From positions 5,828,001 to 5,892,000 of the forward strand of contig CM059621.1 of NCBI GenBank assembly GCA_030435675.1: a stretch of DNA of 64,000 bases, in the 5' to 3' direction. The notes under the pieces were generated by a model that did not search any database, was not told the DNA's origin, and worked only from the letters and a program-made list of their open reading frames with translations. Made by a program: the position numbers and the translations under genes. Position 1 is the stretch's first letter; every line of letters starts with the position of its first letter. The DNA is from Steinernema hermaphroditum. Its lineage: Eukaryota > Nematoda > Chromadorea > Rhabditida > Steinernematidae. Shown here in pieces: positions 44,673 through 55,366 of the stretch.

Positions 44673-45656
44673 ATGGACGACAACGCTAGCTCTTTTCTTA
44701 GTGAAGGCACTTACATCCACCTTCTAAGCTTCATTGGATACTGTACCATAGGTGTTGGTCTTTTATCTACCTTCATAATTTTGGCGAAGACTCCTCAGGC
44801 CATGCTGCCGTATAGATTCCACTTTCTCAACATCTACTTCTGGACTATTCTCACCACACTCAACCTGTGTTTCTTCTACAAGTACAACACCATAATCGAC
44901 GATGTTTGCTTTGAATTTCTCCCTCCGTTCAACCAATTTGGCGCCCATTTTGGTCATATCCTGCGATGCTTGCTGCAGGCGACTATAATCAATCAGACAC
45001 TGGCCTTGTTGTTCTCTTTCATTTTGCGATATCTCCAAATCATCGATCACGGCTATGCAAAATTTTGCGCTTCCCGGAAGTGTCTCGTCTTTTGTTTCCT
45101 GATTAATATGGTGATGCTACTTTCATACACGGTAATCGCTGTGAAATTTACATACTTTCCCGCCAGATTATATGAACTGACGCATATGACCATTCGTTTT
45201 GGAGGAAGAAGTGTGCTTTGTTATCCGTGGGATATGATGCCCTTCATCGGAATTCTCAGTCGCGTGGTCTTTGGATTCCTAGCAGCATGTTGTGCTATTA
45301 TCGTTGTCCTGTTCGTCCTGATGATACTACGTCTTCGAAGATTAGCCAGCCTCATGACAAAGCAAAGCTTCGAAACGCAGAAGATACCGACCATTGCGCT
45401 GTGTGCTCTATTCATTGTTCCCATTCTCTTCGGTGTGGTACCGTATGTCATCGACGAATTAGTTCAAACGGACGATGATTCGGAATCCAGAATTCTGAGT
45501 CTTGTCATTTGTCTCCACGCGTCTGTTAAATGCATAGTGACGGTGGCTGTTGTCAAACCGTATCGTCGCTGTATATCGAACTTATTTCTCACTCTCATAG
45601 GTAGGAAGGATCCGAAGAAGATATTCGTGACAAATACACAGAGTATTGTTTTTTAA
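44673..45656 (+). CDS. Chemoreceptor, Str superfamily (srh-like), intact
   Basis: A single-exon seven-transmembrane receptor of 327 residues. The start is MDDNASSFLSEGTYIHLL; the open frame extends four codons upstream only through a GTG. The family signature after TM1 is ILAKTPQAMLPYRFHFLN followed by IYFW. Other landmarks are SFILRYLQIIDHGYAKF after TM3, RLRRLASLMTKQSFETQK before TM6, PILFGVVPYVI in TM6, and the TM7 end VVKPYRRCISNLF. The stop codon overlaps an AATAAA (TTTTAAATAAATG). It is predicted to be a sensory-neuron chemoreceptor; the ligand is unknown. It is clearly diverged from the receptor pair at 38.8 and 60.3 kb. Confidence 0.87.
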   Translation: MDDNASSFLSEGTYIHLLSFIGYCTIGVGLLSTFIILAKTPQAMLPYRFHFLNIYFWTILTTLNLCFFYKYNTIIDDVCFEFLPPFNQFGAHFGHILRCLLQATIINQTLALLFSFILRYLQIIDHGYAKFCASRKCLVFCFLINMVMLLSYTVIAVKFTYFPARLYELTHMTIRFGGRSVLCYPWDMMPFIGILSRVVFGFLAACCAIIVVLFVLMILRLRRLASLMTKQSFETQKIPTIALCALFIVPILFGVVPYVIDELVQTDDDSESRILSLVICLHASVKCIVTVAVVKPYRRCISNLFLTLIGRKDPKKIFVTNTQSIVF

Positions 45657-45659
45657 ATA

Positions 45660-45990
45660 AATGATCTGTCTGATCTGTGATGAGATGGTCGTACTTACTT
45701 GGTCTACCGACTACCGTACGTGGTCGTGTGTACTTAGACTACCGCGTACAGTAGATGTAAATAATTATTGAAGCAAGCTGTATTACTTCAAGTGCTCGCA
45801 CTCTGAGTAATTACGCCCTTAAGGTCAAGCCACTCAACTTACATTTACGACTTCCCTAAGTAGCACTTTGCTACCTTCATTCTTCGTCGAGTTTCTGAGC
45901 GTACTTAGGGTACAACGCACAGCAGACGTAACTTAGCATGTTTCATCTTTAGGGTGACCAAAGCCAAAAAAACGATTAACAGAGTACTGT
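45660..45990. other. Intergenic with a short dispersed duplication
   Basis: The motif GTACTTAG...GCGTACAGTAGATGTAA (about 45729-45761) recurs in diverged form at about 45901-45933 (GTACTTAG...GCACAGCAGACGTAA). No gene was seen. Confidence 0.35.
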
Positions 45991-45995
45991 TGTCT

Positions 45996-46339
45996 TTATT
46001 GTTGGCGTTGAGATTGAGTTGAGCGAGCCGTCGCTCCTGGCGCACTGTTCGACCCGAATCCCCGACGACATGGAACGCCAGGGAACCTCTGTGCGAATGT
46101 CAGGTCAAGACGGCCGTCAACACCGCACGACCTGCGCCAAAAAGAAAAGTGGGAGCATTTCTGAGGCTCAACAGTCCGCGTCGCCAACCTCTCCGAAGCG
46201 ATTCGTTCATCATGTGCACCACCTGCGGAATCAGCTCTTCGATACCCGCGCCCGTCTATGGGAACGCCGAATCCGACTTTGTTGCCATGCCACGCACCGA
46301 AGTCAGAAGAATACCGGCAACCAACCACTTATTGTCCAT
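45996..46339 (-). CDS. Possible small secreted protein, three exons
   Basis: Tentative model: exon 1 46339-46298 (MDNKWLVAGILLTS, signal-like), exon 2 46255-46124 (IEELIPQVVHMMNESL, then RRGWRRGLLSLRNAP), exon 3 46088-45996 (RFPGVPCRRGFGSNSAP, ending SQRQQ). Introns would be 42 and 35 nt. The stop overlaps a minus-strand AATAAA (TTTATT at 45995-46000), which favours this reading frame. The second intron is shorter than any other in the window, so the second junction is the weakest part. No family was recognised. Confidence 0.3.
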
Positions 46340-46517
46340 TTCACTCCATTTCAATAGTTTCGCCCAGACATCTATTAGTTTTTATTGTCCTGCTTGTGGC
46401 TACAACAAAAGAAATTTGTTCAAAGGACACTCATATTTTTCGCAGCAGTCAATTTTAAAATACTCAAACACATAAATACACAAATTAGTGATTGAACGGC
46501 ATCGAAGAAGATACATT

Positions 46518-47682
46518 TCAATGAGTAGTGTTCTGTGTGATGTCATGAGTTCGCTGAGTGTCGTAAATCTGCCCCGAAATCCGCTTTGGGAAGATTAAGG
46601 CGACAACTCCACGACGGATGGTTCTGTTCATACTTAAGTATACAATGGCTGCCCCACCTGAAGATCTGATTTAGACTCATATACCGTTGTTTGCGCTCAC
46701 CATGACTAGCCTGCCAAGTCATCTGGCCAATGATGACAAACACAACGCTGGTCTCGAAGAACTGCATGTAAACGTAAATAATCGCTGCAATGAAGTTAAA
46801 AGCGCAAATAGAACATGACTGGATGACGATCTGCCTCTGTACTGCGGATATGGCAGCGCTATTGGCGATTCTAGCCTTGTACCAGAGGGAGGTGGAGAGA
46901 AACAGGTATAGGCAAAGTAGAGCCACCACAACGGCCATGTTGTTTGCTGAATGTGGGAAGTTCATGTACTGAAAGGCCATAAATAAAACTGTTTTCCGTG
47001 TGGTCTACCTGGAAGCGTTCGACTGGCACATCAGCGGTACCAAAGTACGGATCAAAGAACCATGCGTAGAGCTTAGAAGTGTACAGTACTGGAGTTGTGA
47101 ATAGGAAGAAGTACATAAAGTATCCAACAGGGAGTAGCAGCCAAATGAAGGTTTTGTGTTCCGAGAACAGGTAGAGAGTCATGCTCGGGCGCCACACGTC
47201 GATGCACCGATTAAAAGCCAGCAGAGCGCAGGTCATACAAGCCATGCACCACAGTCCTAAAGATCCGTTTCAGTGAAATCCGCATCAAAACTACCTAATC
47301 CAAAAGATCCCGCAATGTAGATAAGATTCGGATGGGTGCAGAAGACTGCTCCTTCCATGGTGAGGTATGGTGAGGTCAGAACGCCGTTTACGGACAGAGT
47401 GAAAAAGTCGATGAGACCAAGAAAAAACATGATTTTGTAGCAGGAGTGCTTGAACAGCTCCGGCTTTAACATGACGGAGAGACATGGAATGTACGGTATC
47501 TAAAAAACTTTCATACGAAGGAAGATGTGATAACAGACCATGTAAATTATGCCAGTTACAAGATACCAGCTACCCAAAACCATGTTCGCGCTGCCTTCCA
47601 ATGCCCATTCTTCATTGGAATGATACTTGGAACAGTTGTACAAATCGTCCCAATGGGAAGGACGAAACAGATACAGCTCCAT
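46518..47682 (-). pseudogene. srt-type chemoreceptor with one in-frame stop
   Basis: Four exons (47682-47295, 47256-47009, 46968-46701, 46657-46518) join in phase across introns of 38, 40 and 43 nt, giving 347 codon positions. The protein has the srt (serpentine receptor class T) layout: LYNCSKYHSNEEW and a glycine-rich TM1 start, IPYIPCLSVM followed by SCYKIMFFLGLID, GLWCMACMTCALLAFNRCID, and the C-terminal HGGAAIVYLSMNRTIRRG. Codon 61 is TAG (47500-47502, minus strand), between MKVF and IPYIPCL, exactly where the family continues without a gap. All splice sites and the rest of the frame are intact, so inactivation would be recent. A sequencing error or strain polymorphism is an alternative. 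Confidence 0.8.
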
Positions 47683-47689
47683 ATTTCAG

Positions 47690-48630
47690 GTTCAGTGTCT
47701 TGCTGCATCGAGAAAGCCGGTATTTATGTCACATAGCCCACGTGCTTTGTAAGGCATTTTCCCCGTGCTATTCTGGTTACGGCATCTGATGAGCTTATTC
47801 AATATGGCTTCTATAGTGGGAATTGTGCTAATTTTGCTTTGTTCTTCCCACGGGATTTGCTCTCTGTATTCCTGTTGTGGTCTCTGAGCTATATTGCACT
47901 GACCCGGACATAAAATTCGTCCCAGTGAACATATCAAGATCTTTTCTTTGCACAACAGTGTAGGACTATGCTTGAATGTGATTTTAAGTATAAAGAGCTC
48001 TTGTATGCCATCAATGCACATGGAAAGAGTTTACTTCGACAAGCACCTGACAGGGCAAAAGTGAAAGGCGTTAAGGTTAAGTAACTAAAATATATCTGGT
48101 GCCAAATCTGGTGTGAAATCTGTACAAAGAACTAGCTGCCCTGACTCGAGTGAGAAGACGAGGCTTCAATGTTGACCAGAGCCGCTTACTGATAAAATGT
48201 ACGTCCCGCTCCAATCATTCGTAACCGGCCAAATTCTATCTCACCAAGCAGAGCGTCACCGCTATCCGACCATCTGCGTCGCTCTCTAAAGCCGAAGATT
48301 CGCTTTAACTCCGAAGTCCACGCCGGCCCCACCAACGATGACATCCTACTTTGCCTGCACTGCGCCTGCACATCCCTTCTTTTTTTGATTCAGCCTCTCT
48401 ACCGGTTCAAATCTCGAATCTTCGAAATGGAATGGCTGTCTTCAACTGTGAACTCGTGACTAGGATGATCTATGTGTCTTCGTTGCGTATTATGAAACAT
48501 GTTGCATGGCGAATGATGCCAGTGACCGTATTATTGCTAGTACGCATGACAAGGAAAGTCTCATATTCAAGGTTTATTCAGCAGAAAACATGAAAATGAA
48601 TATATTGTATTGTGATAAAAAGTGAACGAA
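47690..48630. other. Intergenic, nothing supported
   Basis: Upstream of the srt gene on one side and downstream of the 48.6-kb gene on the other. Only short frames without domains. Confidence 0.4.
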
Positions 48631-48634
48631 AATG

Positions 48635-49480
48635 TCAACGTGAATCAATGTCCAGGACGTTACCATCGAATTTAATCTTCAATTCAGGTCTTTGTGCCAA
48701 TCGGAACGTTGAGCCCTCTAACCTCAATGCCGAGTTGTGCAGCAATTCCAAAAGTTGCTCTTTCCCGAAAGAGATCTTAGTATGAACTAAAACTTTTTGT
48801 ATATCCCCACTTGAGCACCGTTGCAACAAAGACGAAACACTCTCGTAGTCAAGCATTGCGTCGCTGGACATCGACCATAGACTAGAAAACTTCGGGTTTC
48901 CAATGAAAGAAGATACTAATTCCTTGAAGTCCACAGGCCACGAAGCGGGCGACACGCACAGCTTCTCCAGATGAGCCGATCTCATCTGCTTTCTGACGAA
49001 TTCCTCACACTCTTTCCCGTAGTTGGAAGTGCGTATCGTTTTGAACATTTGAGACCGTCCCAGAAGTTCGAAGAATAGTCGGCAGAAGGCAACCGAACGG
49101 GGAGAAACGGGGGCGCAGAATGCCCATAATTCACAATTAAAAGAAAAGCGAAGGGCGAGAGAAATCTTTTTGAGGGCGTCGTTGAAGGGAACAGGGTCAC
49201 TCTTACTGGCCGCACTCGAAGATTCCTTTAAAAAGATCTTCCTGATTCTGTCGTACTTCGGGCGTAAACCGTCATCTGATAGAGGTGTGTTTGGAAGTGC
49301 AAAGCTGCCAATCTTTGCCGTCGCATTAACAGATACGTAGAGAATCAGCTCGCGTCTTTCGTTATAGTGAAGGGTCGCCGCGATTCCTAACACACCAGCC
49401 AATTTCCGTGCCGGATCGATGTGCTCCCTCTGCAGTTGGCCAAAAACTCCGTCGTAAAAGGCAGATGGAAGGTAGTTCAT
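48635..49480 (-). CDS. Nematode-type hypothetical protein
   Basis: This encodes 281 residues in one exon. The start is placed at MNYLPSAFYDGVFGQL because an acceptor-like TTTATGCAG lies three bases before this ATG, as expected for spliced-leader addition. The frame extends further upstream, but its first codon is TTG. The opening 'M-x-x-(V/L)-P-x-x-F-x-D-x-V' resembles the start of expanded nematode protein families of unknown function, some of them F-box-like; this is recollection of a pattern, not a proven match. There is no signal peptide or transmembrane segment. The rest is mixed helical sequence with hydrophobic patches (SLALRFSFNCELWAFCAP). Confidence 0.6.
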   Translation of the reverse strand: MNYLPSAFYDGVFGQLQREHIDPARKLAGVLGIAATLHYNERRELILYVSVNATAKIGSFALPNTPLSDDGLRPKYDRIRKIFLKESSSAASKSDPVPFNDALKKISLALRFSFNCELWAFCAPVSPRSVAFCRLFFELLGRSQMFKTIRTSNYGKECEEFVRKQMRSAHLEKLCVSPASWPVDFKELVSSFIGNPKFSSLWSMSSDAMLDYESVSSLLQRCSSGDIQKVLVHTKISFGKEQLLELLHNSALRLEGSTFRLAQRPELKIKFDGNVLDIDSR

Positions 49481-49489
49481 GATCTGCAT

Positions 49490-50716
49490 AAATCGCTTTC
49501 CATTGGATCCGCGCGATATTAATTCAAATTTTTCGCCTGATCGCATCGCTTCTGCAATGTGATTTAAAGCATGATTATGGGAAAGAAAGGTTTTCAGCAT
49601 CCCTGCCACTTCCTCTTGATTGCTCACCATGACGTTAATCGAAAAACGCAAGTCTTTTCCAGTGGCCCTATTCAAAAAAAAACGATTTGTTCAGATATTT
49701 CACTTCCGTCACGAATGCAGTGCGTCACTATCGTCAATCTGCCATGTATTTCGTCTTAAATAGGATCTATAAAGCCTAAAGGTGAAAAAACTGCACAAGT
49801 GTAGATGCAGTTCTTGATAAGTTTGTCGAAGATACTCTCCTCTTAGAGGCGTTCAGCAGCAATCCTGCTCTGATTGCGAAATCTCTACACGAGAACAGCA
49901 CGAACTGGTTTGGCGACAGCTAGGATTCGGAAAGGGGCTGATATGAACATTGAGCCTCGAAAGATTACGGCACAAAGATTGAGTAGTCGTTCAAACAGTT
50001 GTACTGTCACAACCAGAGTATAAATTTGTACTTTTCTGGAAACCTCGCTTATATCATTATGTACCCTTTCAGGGCCAAATGGAGCGGTTGAAAGAGTGGG
50101 CGAAGCTTGATTTGATTGATAGAAGATGAGACTGTCCGACTTCCCGAATCTTACCAAGGCAGTCAAAAACCTGTTTGCTCTTTAAGATTCAAATGTCGAT
50201 TCGGAATGCGCCTTTTTTCAAGGCAGCTTGTTGTTTTCTAACAAGCACTGAAAATGCTGACCATGGACTTCTTCAGGTCAAGCATGTCCGTGTCCCAATA
50301 CACAAGACAACGACTACGAATCCGTTGATATCCCGTGACTCATTTACATTGTTCTGTTACACGATTCGACTCGACGCTATCTGACTATACCAACCAATAT
50401 CACTGTTCCCCGCGAGCGGGTTCTCACCACGACGCGCCATTTCCAAATTTCAATGCGAATGCGGGAAGAGAAAGAACAAGATATTCGCGCCATGTTGCCG
50501 TTTGATGGAGCGCGGCAGATCAAAGCCCCACCATCTGATGCATTAGAAACCTTCGGTACGATCGCTGACCTGTTTTTAAAAACCATGTGAATCGCGAATC
50601 CTACCCGAATGTTTCGTTTTTTTTTGTATGGGGTCTTTGGTCGTTTTTGTTGTTGCTGTTGGCAACCATGAATTTCCCGCGCGCGCTTTATTCATTCTCA
50701 GAGTTGAATTTTTCAC
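49490..50716. other. Intergenic / divergent promoter region
   Basis: It separates the hypothetical gene (minus) from the coiled-coil gene (plus). No supported exon or RNA gene. Confidence 0.4.
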
Positions 50717-50722
50717 ATTTCA
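50717..50722 (+). promoter_or_regulatory. Candidate spliced-leader acceptor TTTCAG
   Basis: TTTTTCACATTTCAG ends nine bases before the ATG of the coiled-coil gene, with no upstream coding exon. This is the usual place for nematode trans-splicing; a 5'-UTR intron is the alternative. Confidence 0.5.
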
Positions 50723-50731
50723 GTCTCCAAT

Positions 50732-53170
50732 ATGGCACAACCGGAGCTGACGAAACTCGAAGCAGACATCGAAGAATTGAGAAAGCAGAACTACGACCTC
50801 GAAGTTCAACTCCGCATTGTTCGCGGACAGTTGCCGAGGGTTCAGAACGCTCCTGAGCGCCAGCTTCAAGATGAGGTGATTTCGGTTCGTATTTCAGTTA
50901 GCTGACTTTGTGAATTTCAGGTGATGCGCCTCGGCGATCAGGTCACGCAGCTGCAGTCGGAGCGTGTCCAATTTGCAACCGCTCTGGAAGAATCAAACAC
51001 GTTGGCAGAGCGTCTTATGGCCGAGAAAACCACCATCAAAAAGGAGTTCAACGCTAACCTGGAAGAATTGAAGGACAAACTGGTTAAGGTCACACACGAG
51101 AGCAATGAGGTACGCGTCGCAGTCAGTTCGTTCATTGCTATTCAATCTACAACAGAATTACCGCCTGTATGTGGACCAGAAAGACCACAACGTACTGCTC
51201 AAGGCGGATCTGGATCGGATAGTCGCCATCGGCGGGCGACCCAGCATGGACATGTCAACGGCAACATCGGATGGAAACATGTCAATCATGAGTGAGCGCG
51301 ACAAGGAGCTCATGCGGCTTACATCGACCGTCTTTCAAACAAAAGTGGATGCTGAGAAGAAGAGCCGGGAGCTGCAAGATGAACTCGACAAAGCCAAGGA
51401 ACAAATCGGCAAGCGTGACGACATGATCAGACAGTTGCTATCAAAAAATAGCAGCACGGAGAAAAAGGTCAAAGAGGTTGAAAACGTCAGTTTTATGTTT
51501 TGTTTCTTTCTCTACACAACAAGCTATCATTGTAAATGATGTTGTTTATTGTCCTACTTTAGCTGCTGCAACAGGAGCGATCCATGTACAGGACGTACAT
51601 GGACAGGACCGATGCTCCCGTCCGCCATTCTGAAGAAGACGGAGGAGTCAATCGATCAGGTGGCGACCATTTGGGACTCCAGTCGCAAATTGAAGAACTA
51701 GCTGAGCGACATCTGAACGTACACGATCAGCGATCCATTTCCGAATCCGTCGCACAGCTGTACAGCTCTCAGGCAGACCTCCCGAATGCGTCCGTGAGGC
51801 CGGACGACTCGATCATGTCCACGACCGTACGTCCATAGATCACTTACCGACATAAGAGCGTAAAATTTCAGTACAACAATATGTCGCTCAGTTTCGCGTT
51901 CAACCAGATAGCGGTGGCCGGATCAGGCGACATAGATCAGCTAGCGAGGATTGCTGACGTTCTCTTCAAGAAGCTTCGTGCCACGGCTGGCACCTTAAAA
52001 GCGATCCTTGGCCACGCCAATCCACACGTCGTGGAACTGGAGGCCAGCATCAGGGAACTCGAAACCAGCATCCACACATCGTTCGTTGAAGGAGTCGGGT
52101 CGGTGAAGAAGGAGCTGGACCGACTACAAACTCAGCTCGCCAAGAAGAAGGAGGAAGTGAGTCGCTTGGGGGAAGAGGTCACGCAGCTGCAGTCGGAGCG
52201 CGACCGATTCGCGACCGACCTGGAAAAATCGAACAACTTGGCCGAGCGTCTTATGGCCGAGAAGCATACCATTGAGCGTGAATTCGACACAGAACTGGAA
52301 GAGCTGAAGGACAAACTTGTGAAGATCACACGCGAGAGGGACGAGGTACGCATACCACTCGCTGACTGCATTACTCAGCATTTTTTTCAGAAGCACCGCC
52401 TGCATGAGGAGCTGAAGGACAAACTTGTGAAGATCACACGTGAGAGGGACGAAGTACGCATACCACTCGCTGACTGCATTACTCAGCATTTTTTTCAGAA
52501 GCACCGCCTGCATGAGGAGCTGAAGGACAAGCTGGTGAAGATCACACGCGAGAGGGACGAGGTATGCATATCACTCGCTGACTGCATTACTCAGCATATT
52601 TTTTTCAGAAGCACCACCTGCACGAGGAGCTGAAGGGGCAGAACGCATTGCTCAAAGAGGACCTGGACCGGATAAGCGCCATCGCCGAACAACAGGTAGA
52701 GCAAGCCGTTTCCGAGTTCACCCCAGCACCATCGGTCGTGACCACACCAGCCGCGGTCGGCTGGAGCATAGCCAAATGTGCGGAGCGACTCGACAGAGTC
52801 GATGCTTCGGCCAACAACATTGTTCAGCTTCTAAAGGGTGTTGGCACTCTTCCTGTTCTGGTAAGGTTCTTGGACTTCTGCCATGTATATCTCTTATTAT
52901 TTCCAGCCGCACACGCTCGAAACGATGATGACATTTGGACGCCAGGCCCGCGATGATGCGTATAAATGTGCGAAGTTCCTGCGAGCATTCGACAAAGAGA
53001 ACCAATCCCAGAATACTATCATGGTAGATTATCTGCTAGCTCATCAGTTGAATGTAATTACGGTTTTTTAGTCTGATAAGGTGCGCGAAACACTGGAAAA
53101 GGAGTTGAAATCGATCAACAAAGTGCTGAAGACCACTGCGGAGAACGCCCGTCGGCTTAACACGAAGTAA
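50732..53170 (+). CDS. Coiled-coil protein with centrosomin CM1-like N-terminus
   Basis: Ten exons in frame (50732-50875, 50921-51109, 51156-51485, 51563-51826, 51872-52345, 52391-52453, 52499-52561, 52609-52860, 52907-53023, 53072-53170) encode 664 residues; introns are 45-48 nt except one of 77. Residues 8-35 (KLEADIEELRKQNYDLEVQL and on) resemble the CM1 motif of centrosomin-family proteins, suggesting a microtubule-organising or centrosomal scaffold; this is tentative. Exon 2 plus the start of exon 3 (QLQSER, LAERLMAEK, LKDKLVK) is repeated in exons 5-8, so the protein arose by internal duplication. Exons 6 and 7 are 63-nt near copies (HEELKDKLVKITRERDE). The rest is coiled coil with a Ser-rich linker. 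It may be trans-spliced. Confidence 0.82.
52346..52608 (+). repeat. Tandem mini-exon plus intron duplication
   Basis: A 108-bp unit, a 45-nt intron (GTACGCATACC...TTTTTTTCAG) plus the 63-nt exon, is present at 52346-52453 and 52454-52561. A third, slightly diverged intron copy (47 nt) follows at 52562-52608. The identical introns and nearly identical exons indicate very recent duplication. Confidence 0.9.
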
Positions 53171-53522
53171 ATACTCTCCATGTATATGAAGCGAATACGG
53201 ATGTAAATGATCTAATTTCCTTCGCCTTTGTGTTTTTAGTCATCTCTGAGGGTATAGTTTGCGTCGCTGTGTGTCGGGAGAAAGGAAGAGCTTGCATAAA
53301 CTGTTTCGTCAGTCAGCGTCGTAAATATCCGCTTTAATCGCACCTTGTTGTTCGCCTATTACACCACAAGACTGTTCCAGCAATTCGATCGAATTAGGGC
53401 AGCACGCCGGGCGACGGCAATTTGGTCGGGCTCCAAAACAACGAAAACGGCGAATTTCACTCCGTTTCGGAGTGACGAAAAGTGGAATAATTGTCGTGGT
53501 CAGTCGACGCCTAATTGTGACG

Positions 53523-53530
53523 TATAAAAA
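53523..53530 (+). promoter_or_regulatory. TATA box of the ground-like gene
   Basis: TATAAAAA lies 34 bases before the ATG at 53565 and rules out the longer upstream open frame as coding. Confidence 0.65.
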
Positions 53531-53564
53531 GAGACGTCGAGGAGACGTTTTCGGAGAAAAGAAG

Positions 53565-54025
53565 ATGCGAAACCTCGTCGTCGTAGTCATTCTCTTCTGC
53601 ACAGTCAGCTTCGAGCTCGTCTCAGCAAGTCCCGGCTTCTTTGGAGGCTGCGGATGTGGCCTCGGACGCCGCAAGCGCGATGCATCGTCGCCGGGAGACC
53701 CCCTCGAGGGACTCGTTTTGGAGGCGCCGCTGTGGACAGAAGACGCGCACGAATGTCCACAAAACCGTTGGAAGTCGATTATGAGGAAGGTATGAGTCAG
53801 AGGAGGTACACTGGAAGGCATTGTGTTAAGGCAATGAACGAGTCGGTGGACGCGATTCACGCGAAGTTCTCGATCCAGAGGGCGATCGAATCTGAGCTTG
53901 GCGATCATTTCTTCATCGCCTGTGCCGATCACAAGCCTTCCTTCGTCGCCAACGGCGACGCTTTCTGCAGCTACGGTGAGAAGTCGCGCAGCCTCTTCTG
54001 CTATGTCATCGCTCTTTTCGGATGA
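53565..54025 (+). CDS. Ground-like domain secreted protein
   Basis: Two exons (53565-53789 and 53831-54025) joined across a 41-nt intron encode 139 residues. The N-terminus is a signal peptide (MRNLVVVVILFCTVSFELVSA). A Gly/Cys segment (GFFGGCGCGLG) and the dibasic site GRRKRDA follow, then the ground-like domain: ECPQNRWKSIMRKAMN, DAIHAKFSIQRAIESELG, FFIACADHKPSFVA, and the final cysteines in FCSYGE and LFCYV. The intron removes a GTATGA stop that would truncate the domain. Ground-like proteins are nematode hedgehog-related extracellular proteins, often made by hypodermis or glia and linked to cuticle or apical matrix. The domain is complete and ends seven residues after its last cysteine. 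Confidence 0.88.
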
Positions 54026-54029
54026 AAGT

Positions 54030-55300
54030 GGTCTGGTATTGTGTACGGTAACCTATGAATAATATTTTTAATTCGGTGTGGCATGGCAAGATTGAGTATC
54101 GACTGTATTGGTGTCTAGGACGACTTGGCGTCTCTTGCGTCCCTAGGTTAGTCGTCGACGACACTGATTCTACTTCCTGCTGATATGCATCGCCGCCTCG
54201 ACATTAATACTATAAACTGACACTTTCAAGATAAGCAATCATAGCGGCGTCTTTTCGCGCCGAACGAAGATCGCGGCGAGAGCACGTCGGCTGGATAAAA
54301 TCGAATGTTGCACCCAGAGATGCGTATTTCTTGTCTTTTGCCCCAGTTCCAATTAAGGTCTACTGTTTATTGTGGTGTGGCATGGAAAGATCGATTGTCG
54401 ACTGTACACCTTCTGACGGGTGCCTGTTGATACAACGGATCTAACTTGTTTGTTTTTGAAAACATTGCATGTGACTGAACAATGTTTCTCTTTATGATCG
54501 AAACGGCCAGTCAGTCGCCCTGCATCTGGAAAGTAAGCGCCAAGTAAAAGCTGATGACAACGCACATTATTTGCGTTTAAGCTTCATCTTTCGTAAGGTC
54601 GAGGCGATCTTCGAACTCTGCTGACTTCTTGACCTATTTCCCCACAAGACCCCATCGCACTTTCCTCATCAGGGACAGATACACAACTTATTCCTACGAC
54701 AGCAATGAACAGTGCTGCATGGAAACATCTCTTCGTTGTTATTTAAAGACCTGCAGATCACAATATCACAGTAAACTGGAATCTAGAGTCACGGTCAAGG
54801 TGAATAAAACCGGTTTTAATGAGCTCGACCATTTTAATACCGATCATAGCGTCCCCTTATACCGTCACTGTGACCCCAAAAAAGGCTATTCATTGTGAAT
54901 TTTACCGAAGCTTTCACTTTTTTGACTGGCTATGGACGAAATATTCAGTTGCTTTTCAGATTAACTAACAGAACGCTCGAAAACTCGACTCATTTTTCAG
55001 GCTAAATCAAACTCTGCCTGCAAGAGCTCCAGTGGCCGGAAGAATAGCAACGTTTTATGGAAAGAGTGTCATATTTATGTAATAAATTCTTGTTATCTCA
55101 AGCCTGTAATTCGGACTTCTGAGGGTCACAGCCGTTGCTTGTCTTCTACGCTAAATATCGTCAATCAATTCTAGTAGCCGTGGCGATGTTTTGCTTCTTG
55201 TTTTGACGTTTCTCTTTGGAATGTCCCTGATCAGTGATCAGCGATATGCGATGTGCTTTCACCGGCTTGCATCAGCCGCATGGCCGGATTGCCGCGCCTC
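54030..55300. other. Intergenic with a short duplication
   Basis: GGTGTGGCATGGCAAGAT...TCGACTGTA (54076-54105) is repeated in diverged form at 54371-54400 (GGTGTGGCATGGAAAGAT...TCGACTGTA). The first copy is the 3' flank of the ground-like gene, so the second could be the scar of a duplicated gene end. The frame at 54629-54898 begins with TTG and has no domain. No supported gene. Confidence 0.4.
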
Positions 55301-55311
55301 TAAAAACCCCA

Positions 55312-55318
55312 CTTATCA
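55312..55318 (-). promoter_or_regulatory. GATA-type site (TGATAAG on minus strand)
   Basis: CTTATCA lies about 50 bases upstream of the SLC19 start. It matches the TGATAA core used by intestinal GATA factors; gut expression is inferred. Confidence 0.45.
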
Positions 55319-55366
55319 CCCGCTTCTTCACTGTATTCTTTAGGCGAGGTGATTGATGCGGCATCC

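Noticed and set aside
54629..54898. 89-residue frame after the ground-like gene
   Set aside because: TTG start, no signal peptide, no domain, and no convincing splice partner; a possible exon near 55.0 kb could not be connected.
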